In this document: positions 6,644 through 10,865 of the stretch, piece by piece
Numbering within the stretch: the stretch's first letter is position 1
Layout of the letters: each line of letters opens with the position of its first letter
Source: Pseudolachnospira sp964507035
GTDB lineage: Bacteria; Bacillota; Clostridia; Lachnospirales; Lachnospiraceae
Reading direction: 5' to 3'
NCBI GenBank assembly: GCA_964507035.1
Contig: CAZDOQ010000052.1
Coordinates: 1-10,865, forward strand
DNA length: 10,865 nucleotides
Notes under the pieces: model-generated
Database searches by the model: none
What the model saw: the letters and a program-made list of their open reading frames with translations, nothing else
What the model was told of the DNA's origin: nothing
Made by a program: the position numbers and the translations under genes

Positions 6644-6889
6644 CAAGTTCATCACCTGCGGTACCACCTTACTTAATTCATTCCGAATTCACTCTTTCAG
6701 GAGTGCCAATACACCCCCTGCCCTTAACGCGGACAATACGTCTTGGATACTTGGCTGTGCCTTTCCCCTTGCCCTCAGCGGCCCATGTACCTCAGCGCAT
6801 TCTGCGGTTTCTCAGCCTCCCCGCTCTCTGTGAGTGCTCTCTGCAGCACCTTCTCCGCCTCTATGGTTTAGAAAGTGTTTTGTTTTGAT
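6608..6889 (-). ncRNA. T-box leader, UGG (tryptophan) specifier
   Basis: A tRNA-sensing leader on the minus strand. The T-box sequence AAGGTGGTACCGC is at 6670-6658, with the UGGU bulge that would pair with the tRNA acceptor end. Stem I shows AGAGAG (6828-6823) and the apical loop GGCTGAGAAACC. The specifier can be placed by pairing: GCGG (6858-6855) with CCGC (6781-6778) below, and GTGC (6849-6846) plus CTCA (6834-6831) with the contiguous TGAG-GTAC (6794-6787) above. This leaves A-TGG-G in the loop, so the codon is UGG at 6785-6783. The flanks (purine, CC, then CTGAG) match the usual T-box pattern. Uncharged tRNA-Trp would stabilise the antiterminator and turn on trpX-dehydrogenase-trpY-trpZ. 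The 5' end is estimated from the promoter. Confidence 0.93.
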
Positions 6890-6895
6890 ATGGGT

Positions 6896-6924
6896 ATTAT
6901 ACGCAGGTTGGGGGGATTTGTCAA
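6896..6924 (-). promoter_or_regulatory. consensus sigma-A promoter of the T-box operon
   Basis: On the minus strand TTGACA (6924-6919) and TATAAT (6901-6896) are both perfect and 17 bp apart. Transcription should start near 6889, a few bases before the T-box leader. Such a strong promoter fits a system controlled by attenuation rather than by initiation. Confidence 0.93.
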
Positions 6925-7091
6925 CTGGATTTTCAGGGGACTTTCTTTGCCTGGACGTCCCCCCTTGGCTTCTTCTATACTGCCTGCGCCTGCTGGTCTC
7001 TTTCCACCCTAGCTGGGACCGGAAAACCCGGGTGATACTGGACCCGGATTCCGGAGAGATACTGGAAAGGGAAACGGTTTTGGAAAATTAG
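6925..7091 (+). pseudogene. possible 3' remnant of a plus-strand gene
   Basis: An open frame on the plus strand ends with TAG at 7089-7091. Its last part (RKTRVILDPDSGEILEREτ-like ending ...ETVLEN) has a coding-like look, with charged and hydrophobic residues alternating as in a beta-hairpin protein. The frame runs upstream into the T-box promoter, where no credible start or ribosome site is visible, so only a fragment could be real. A hairpin with a plus-strand T-run follows 27 bp later, as at the end of a gene. I do not recognise the family, and it may be chance. Confidence 0.22.
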
Positions 7092-7118
7092 AGAGCGCTG
7101 CCCAGCCCCATGATTTCA

Positions 7119-7157
7119 GGCCGCATCGGGATCTGACTCCCTCTGCGGCCCTTTTCT
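7119..7157 (+). terminator. hairpin terminator between the plus-strand remnant and the esterase gene
   Basis: GGCCGCA (7119-7125) pairs with TGCGGCC (7144-7150), and inside it GGGA (7128-7131) pairs with TCCC (7138-7141), separated by a symmetric two-base internal loop. CTTTTCT follows on the plus strand. Read on the minus strand the same hairpin comes 18 bp after the esterase stop and its internal loop becomes tandem G-A, but no U-run follows. It therefore best terminates plus-strand transcription, and may only protect the 3' end of the esterase message. Confidence 0.6.
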
Positions 7158-7168
7158 CACTTCTGCTT

Positions 7169-8701
7169 TCAGCAGTCTTTTTTCTCCAACTCTCCCAGGG
7201 AGTAGGCCATGTGGAAGGCTACGCTGGGATTCAGCGGCACGGTCCCCATATGGCATGGCCCGTCTATGATCAAGGCCTCCGGCGCTTCCGCCGTAAAGGG
7301 CTTCCAGAGCCCCCGGCCCCCGTCCGGGTCCCCGGTCTTCATGAAATTCGCCCAGGAATCCGCCAACAGATTGGACAGATCATAATCCTGCCCGGTGTAG
7401 GGCCTCCGGGAACGGGTCAAGGTCTGGAACACATAGTGATGCTCCGAGGAGTGGTATGCCTGGTCCGTCCCCGGCGGCACGTAGGTAAAATAGTACAGAT
7501 ACGCCGGATTTCTCCCCAGCTTAAGCTGATTCCGGCACCAGGCCAGATCCCCCGCCAGCATATCGTCCCCAATCAAGTCTTCAAAGCAGACCCGGCAGGC
7601 CTCCGGAGCCTCCGCCTGGATGGCCGCCAGAAATGCCTCCGCCTGGTCTCCATACCGCTGCTGGGCTATCTGCCGCATCTCCTCATAGGAGGGAGCGGGC
7701 TTTCCGGGCTGGCGGAATTCCGCCGCTGTGCAGCCCAACATGGTATCCACTACCCTGTGGCGTCCGTGCCGGAAATACAGGTCCAGCCGCTCCGGATGGA
7801 CGTAGCCGTCCACGCAGGGCATATAGTGCTCCAGGTAGCCGGGACCGCCTTTGAGACGAATAAAGGCCTCCAGCAGAGTCTCCGCCGGGAGGGCACGGGC
7901 CTCCGCCACGGTGGACGCCCCCAAGACATCCATATATTCCTTGCCATAGACAAAGGCCTGCTCCAGAGGCAGAGCGTCTGCCGCTGCGCCGCGGCTCAGC
8001 CCGCCGCTGCTCTGCATGATGGCCCGCTTGAAGTCACCGTCCGTCAGGGGCGTGCCGCAAAGCCGTTCCACGCTGGCGCCTCCGGCGGACTGGCCGAAGA
8101 TGGTGATGTTGTCCGGATCCCCGCCAAAATTTTGGATATTGCGCCGCACCCACTTGAGGGCGGCAATCTGATCCAGGGTCCCATAATTTCCCGTGGAATG
8201 GTGAGGGTCCTCCTCCGCCAGCTCCGGCAGCGCCAGATATCCAAAAATATTCAGCCGGTATGCCACCGACACCATGATAATGCCCCGCTTGGCAAACCCA
8301 TCCCCGTCATAGGCATTCAGATAGCTGTACCCGGTCTCAAAACCTCCGCCGTGAATGTACACTGCCACCGGCAGTTTGTCCTCCGGCGTCTCCGCCGGTG
8401 TCCAAATATTCAGGTACAGGCAATCCTCGCTCATGGGATATTCCCGGCAGTAGAATTCCATTCCGGCCAGGGTGTTTCCACCTCCCTCGGAAGAGAACCG
8501 CTCCTGCATGGGAATGCTGGCAAAGGTGTGGGCCTTCCGCACGCCCTCCCAGGGCTCAGGGGGCTGGGGCGCACGCCAGCGCAGTTCTCCCACCGGGGCC
8601 TTGGCAAAAGGGATCCCCCGGAAAACCGAAAACATTTGGTTGGCCGAGGGCATTCCCTCCACTGGTCCGCATTCTGTCATCACCTGAAGCATAGAAGCCA
8701 T
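7169..8701 (-). CDS. type-B carboxylesterase (paralog 1)
   Basis: Serine hydrolase of 510 residues, COesterase (PF00135) family, cleaving carboxylic esters; substrate unknown. Seen: family N-terminal signature FRGIPFAKAPVGELRW at 27-42, EDCLYLNIW at 92-100, oxyanion loop HGGG at 117-120, nucleophile elbow GQSAGG with Ser205, probable acid Glu328 in GCTAAEF, and catalytic His417 in HSSEHHYVF, so the triad is complete. No signal peptide, so it should be cytoplasmic. It is a close tandem copy of the next esterase: over residues 111-150 I count 34 of 40 identical positions. The start ATG at 8701 has only a distant GGAG (12 bases); Met4 would be an alternative but is further still. It has its own promoter-like sequence in the 107-bp gap. 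Confidence 0.9.
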   Translation of the reverse strand: MASMLQVMTECGPVEGMPSANQMFSVFRGIPFAKAPVGELRWRAPQPPEPWEGVRKAHTFASIPMQERFSSEGGGNTLAGMEFYCREYPMSEDCLYLNIWTPAETPEDKLPVAVYIHGGGFETGYSYLNAYDGDGFAKRGIIMVSVAYRLNIFGYLALPELAEEDPHHSTGNYGTLDQIAALKWVRRNIQNFGGDPDNITIFGQSAGGASVERLCGTPLTDGDFKRAIMQSSGGLSRGAAADALPLEQAFVYGKEYMDVLGASTVAEARALPAETLLEAFIRLKGGPGYLEHYMPCVDGYVHPERLDLYFRHGRHRVVDTMLGCTAAEFRQPGKPAPSYEEMRQIAQQRYGDQAEAFLAAIQAEAPEACRVCFEDLIGDDMLAGDLAWCRNQLKLGRNPAYLYYFTYVPPGTDQAYHSSEHHYVFQTLTRSRRPYTGQDYDLSNLLADSWANFMKTGDPDGGRGLWKPFTAEAPEALIIDGPCHMGTVPLNPSVAFHMAYSLGELEKKDC

Positions 8702-8742
8702 ATCCGTCTGTTTCTCCTTCCCATAATCCTTTTTCCATCATC

Positions 8743-8771
8743 ATTATACAACTGGCTGTTTTTTCCGTCTA
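8743..8771 (-). promoter_or_regulatory. probable promoter of the downstream esterase
   Basis: On the minus strand TAGACG (8771-8766, four of six to TTGACA) and a perfect TATAAT (8748-8743) are 17 bp apart, about 42 bp before the start codon at 8701. It suggests the second esterase of the pair can be expressed independently of the first. Confidence 0.6.
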
Positions 8772-8808
8772 ATGCCTAATCCCTATGCTTTTCCATACAA
8801 AATCCGTA

Positions 8809-10329
8809 TTACTCGTCCAGCTTTTTCAGGCTGTGCTTCACCATAAACTTCACGTACGCATTCCCCGGAGGCGCGATCATCTTTCTCTCTTTGCCAATCT
8901 CCAGCATTCTGGCAGAGGGTTTGCCGTAGGGCTTCCACACCTGCTTGCCCTGGAAGTTGGGATTGCCGGTCTTGATAAAGTTGGCCCAGTAATCCGCCAG
9001 TTCGTTGGACAGGTCAAAGTCAAATCCGGTGTAGGGGCGCTTGGACCGCAGCAGGGTCTGGAACACAAAATGGTGCTCCACTGAATGGTGGGCGCCGGTG
9101 GCCTCCGCTCCGGGCGGCACATAGGTGAAATAGTAGGCATAGGCAGGTTTCCGGCCCAGGGCCACCTGATTCTCGCACCAGGCCAGATCCCCGGCCAGCA
9201 TATCGTCCCCCATCCGATTCTCAAAGAACTGGACGCAATACTCCGGATTGTTGGGGTCAATGACCTTTAGATACTCCTTGTTATCCTCCCCGTATTGCTC
9301 CGCGATCTTGGCCAGCACGTCCATCTTGGGAATGGGATTGCCTTTGTGGCGCATCTCATCGGAGGTGCAGCCCACCATGGTGTCAATGTCCGCGTGCTTG
9401 CCGGACAGGAAATACTGGGCCGGCGCTTCCGTCAGTGCGTAGCCGTCCACCGAAGGGGAGAATGGCATCCCCGGATAGATCTGTTTAAACTCCTGATATT
9501 TGTCCACCAGGGTCTGGGCGTCCACCTGACGGGCCTCCTCTATGCTGGAGATGCCCAGCATTTCCAGGAACAGCTTCCCGTTCTCCAAGGCCTGCTCATG
9601 GGACAGGGTGTCCAGCAGTCCGCCCCGGGACAGGCCGCCGCCGCTCTGCATAATGGCCCGGATAAAGTCCCCCTTGACCAGAGGGCTGGCGCACATATTC
9701 TGGACGCTGCAGCCGCCGGCAGACTGGCCGAAAATGGTGATCCGCTCCGGGTCGCCGCCAAAGGCGGCAATGTTTCGCTTCACCCACTTGATGGCAGCCG
9801 CCTGATCCAGGGTCCCGTAGTTGCCGGTGGAACCGTTGGGATCCTCCTCCGCCAATTCCTGGTCGGCCAGAAAGCCGAACACATTCAGCCGGTAGTTGAA
9901 GGTCACCATCACGATCCCCCGCTTGGCAAACCCTTCTCCGTCATAGGCGTTCAGGTATCCGTACCCGGTCTCAAAACCGCCTCCGTGGATATACACCGCC
10001 ACCGGCAGCTTTTCCTCCGGCGACTTGGCCGGAGTCCAGACATTCAGATACAGGCAGTCCTCATTGAGGGGATACTCCACTACATAAAACTCTGTAGCCG
10101 CCAGGGTGTTGCCGCCCTCAGAGGCAAACCGGGGCTGAGGACAGATATCGCTGAACTTATACGCCTGGCAGACGCCGTCCCAGTTTTCCGCCGGCTGGGG
10201 AGCCTTCCAGCGCAGCGGCCCCACCGGGGGTTTTGCATAAGGAATGCCCTTGAAAACGCTGACCGACTGATTTCCCGCCGGCAGCCCTTCCACCAGACCA
10301 TTTTCTGTTTTCACTTGCAGCATTGCCAT
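8809..10329 (-). CDS. type-B carboxylesterase (paralog 2)
   Basis: Serine ester hydrolase of 506 residues, PF00135 family, paralog of the gene after it. Seen: FKGIPYAKPPVGPLRW at 26-41, EDCLYLNVW at 90-98, oxyanion loop HGGG at 115-118, Ser203 in GQSAGG, probable acid Glu325 in GCTSDEM, and His415 in HHSVEHHFVF. All triad residues are intact and no signal peptide is present. The start at 10329 is chosen because GGAGG lies seven bases before it and because the N-terminus then matches the paralog (MAMLQVKTENG against MASMLQVMTECG); the frame is open to 10455, but that extension covers the leader hairpins and looks non-coding. It follows the MarR-type regulator in the same direction with 156 bp between, so control by that regulator is plausible. 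Substrate unknown. Confidence 0.9.
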   Translation of the reverse strand: MAMLQVKTENGLVEGLPAGNQSVSVFKGIPYAKPPVGPLRWKAPQPAENWDGVCQAYKFSDICPQPRFASEGGNTLAATEFYVVEYPLNEDCLYLNVWTPAKSPEEKLPVAVYIHGGGFETGYGYLNAYDGEGFAKRGIVMVTFNYRLNVFGFLADQELAEEDPNGSTGNYGTLDQAAAIKWVKRNIAAFGGDPERITIFGQSAGGCSVQNMCASPLVKGDFIRAIMQSGGGLSRGGLLDTLSHEQALENGKLFLEMLGISSIEEARQVDAQTLVDKYQEFKQIYPGMPFSPSVDGYALTEAPAQYFLSGKHADIDTMVGCTSDEMRHKGNPIPKMDVLAKIAEQYGEDNKEYLKVIDPNNPEYCVQFFENRMGDDMLAGDLAWCENQVALGRKPAYAYYFTYVPPGAEATGAHHSVEHHFVFQTLLRSKRPYTGFDFDLSNELADYWANFIKTGNPNFQGKQVWKPYGKPSARMLEIGKERKMIAPPGNAYVKFMVKHSLKKLDE

Positions 10330-10336
10330 CTTTCTT

Positions 10337-10341
10337 CCTCC
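10337..10341 (-). promoter_or_regulatory. Shine-Dalgarno site that fixes the start of esterase paralog 2
   Basis: GGAGG on the minus strand, seven bases before the ATG at 10329. It rules against the 42-residue longer ORF beginning at 10455, which has no comparable site. Confidence 0.8.
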
Positions 10342-10347
10342 GTTACG

Positions 10348-10398
10348 GCAAGAGCCCCCGGCGGCCGCGGTACTCCCGCAGACACCGGGAGCTCTTGC
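10348..10398 (-). repeat. alternative hairpins in the esterase leader
   Basis: Long-range arms GCAAGAGC (10348-10355) and GCTCTTGC (10391-10398) are fully complementary and extend through one mismatch into five more pairs (10357-10361 with 10385-10389). A second perfect hairpin, CTCCCG (10373-10378) with CGGGAG (10386-10391), shares the bases 10386-10391, so the two cannot form together. The structure lies immediately upstream of the esterase ribosome site. No U-run follows on either strand, so it is not a simple terminator. Confidence 0.6.
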
Positions 10399-10475
10399 GA
10401 TTGATGATATGGTCTCCCTCCCAATGTTATCACAAAAATTTGCGAATTTCCACAAACATTTTATGAATAAATCCC
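10399..10475 (-). promoter_or_regulatory. AT-rich promoter/operator region of the esterase
   Basis: This AT-rich stretch lies between the MarR-type gene and the leader hairpins and should hold the esterase promoter. A 14-bp inverted repeat, AAATT-TGCG-AATTT, is at 10436-10449. Minus-strand candidates include TTGTGG followed 17 bp later by TGATAA, and a TAAAAT box, but none is convincing, so exact promoter elements are not assigned. Confidence 0.4.
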
Positions 10476-10495
10476 CTATATATCGCTATATATCG
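10476..10495. repeat. two tandem 10-bp direct repeats
   Basis: CTATATATCG occurs twice in a row (10476-10485 and 10486-10495), one helical turn apart. The stop codon of the MarR-type gene lies in the second copy. The repeat core is a near-palindrome (ATATAT), so the pair could be a protein-binding site or a simple duplication. Confidence 0.6.
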
Positions 10496-10865
10496 CTTTC
10501 GTTCCGTTCTTTATATTCCATAAAGAAATTTTTCAGCCGGACCAGCGCCTGGATCAAAATGTCTTTCTCTTCGCTGTCCAGATTCTTCACCACCGCCTCA
10601 ATCATCTCATGGTGGAACTTTTCATGGTGGCGGTAGGCCCGCACGCCCTTATCCGTCAGCAGAATATAGACCACCCGCCGGTCCTCCTCGCTTCTCTGCC
10701 GGACCGCATACCCTTTTTTCACCAGGTTGTTCATGGAGATGGTCAGGGTGCCCATGGTCACGGACAGCCGCTTGGCAATGGAGGACATGTTCTGGGGCTC
10801 GTCCACCCCCACCGCTTCAATGATGTGCATGTCATTGTTGGTGATGTCCCGGAATTCCCCGGTGA
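10486..10865 (-). CDS. MarR-family regulator, FabT-like (5' end outside window)
   Basis: DNA-binding regulator; 125 residues are visible, ending at the TAG at 10488-10486. The frame is open through the window edge, and the ATG at 10830 is internal because the upstream residues (TGEFRDITNND) belong to the conserved first helix. The winged helix is seen as SSIAKRLSVTMGTLTISMNN, followed by LVKKGYAVRQ and the wing RSEEDRRVVYILLTDKG. The C-terminal part YRHHEKFHHEMIEAVVKNL, ending in a long helix, resembles the dimerisation region of FabT, the acyl-carrier-protein-dependent repressor of fatty-acid synthesis genes. FabT is usually the first gene of a fab cluster; here esterase genes follow instead. 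It may regulate lipid or ester metabolism, but the effector is unknown. The FabT subfamily call is from remembered sequence similarity. Confidence 0.8.
   Translation of the reverse strand, partial: TGEFRDITNNDMHIIEAVGVDEPQNMSSIAKRLSVTMGTLTISMNNLVKKGYAVRQRSEEDRRVVYILLTDKGVRAYRHHEKFHHEMIEAVVKNLDSEEKDILIQALVRLKNFFMEYKERNESDI

Noticed and set aside
6375..6888. Plus-strand ORFs across the T-box leader
   Set aside because: The strand is explained by a complete T-box RNA and its terminator on the minus strand; these frames have no ribosome sites and odd composition.
7211..8779. 522-codon plus-strand ORF opposite esterase paralog 1
   Set aside because: It mirrors the esterase gene on the other strand. 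Its translation is rich in His, Gln, Arg and Gly with no recognisable domain, while the minus strand encodes a complete catalytic triad.
9295..10404. 369-codon plus-strand ORF opposite esterase paralog 2
   Set aside because: Antisense to a clear PF00135 gene and of the same His/Arg-rich composition as the ORF opposite paralog 1, as expected from reading paralogous genes backwards.
10330..10455. 42-residue N-terminal extension of esterase paralog 2
   Set aside because: It covers the promoter region and leader hairpins, lacks similarity to the paralog, and has no ribosome site, unlike the ATG at 10329.
1..10865. CRISPR arrays, insertion sequences, tRNA or rRNA genes
   Set aside because: I looked for regularly spaced repeats, transposase motifs, paired terminal repeats and tRNA-like folds and saw none; the only repeats are those listed.

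Overview
This is a GC-rich window with strong Shine-Dalgarno sites, a tRNA-sensing T-box leader and a TPP riboswitch. That combination points to the Firmicutes, most likely a gut Clostridia of the Oscillospiraceae type. The genus assignment is inference from gene content and style; nothing in the window proves it. Apart from the left edge and one small fragment, every gene lies on the minus strand.

Reading in the direction of minus-strand transcription (right to left): the right edge holds the C-terminal part of a MarR-family regulator that resembles FabT, the fatty-acid synthesis repressor. It is followed by two tandem paralogous type-B carboxylesterases of about 510 residues (10329-8809 and 8701-7169). 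Between the regulator and the first esterase are AT-rich operator-like repeats and a leader that can form two mutually exclusive hairpins.

Next is a textbook promoter (TTGACA, 17 bp, TATAAT) at 6924-6896 and a complete T-box leader with a UGG (Trp) specifier, T-box sequence and intrinsic terminator. It controls a four-gene operon: a lipoprotein substrate-binding protein (TrpX type), an LDH/MDH-family 2-hydroxyacid dehydrogenase, a membrane permease (TrpY type) and an ATPase (TrpZ type). This is the predicted tryptophan ABC importer with a dehydrogenase gene inserted between the binding protein and the permease. The dehydrogenase is the most interesting item here. It may link uptake of tryptophan or an indole-type acid to 2-oxo/2-hydroxy acid interconversion, but it carries an Arg at the position that separates malate from lactate dehydrogenases.

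About 15 bp after trpZ a second riboregulator begins: a TPP riboswitch with an intrinsic terminator, ahead of an ATPase and permease of the ThiZ/ThiX type (thiamine-pyrimidine precursor import). No ThiY binding protein is present in the window. Two ABC importers, each gated by its own RNA sensor, are therefore arranged head to tail, with no clear terminator between them apart from the one in the riboswitch.

The left edge carries, on the plus strand, the C-terminal part of a DUF4143-type AAA ATPase with a PD-(D/E)XK-like motif, then a 54-codon hypothetical ORF converging on the thi permease. The 684-bp stretch between trpX and the second esterase holds the T-box leader, its promoter, a possible remnant of a plus-strand gene, and a hairpin terminator. 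No rRNA, tRNA, insertion sequence or CRISPR array is visible.
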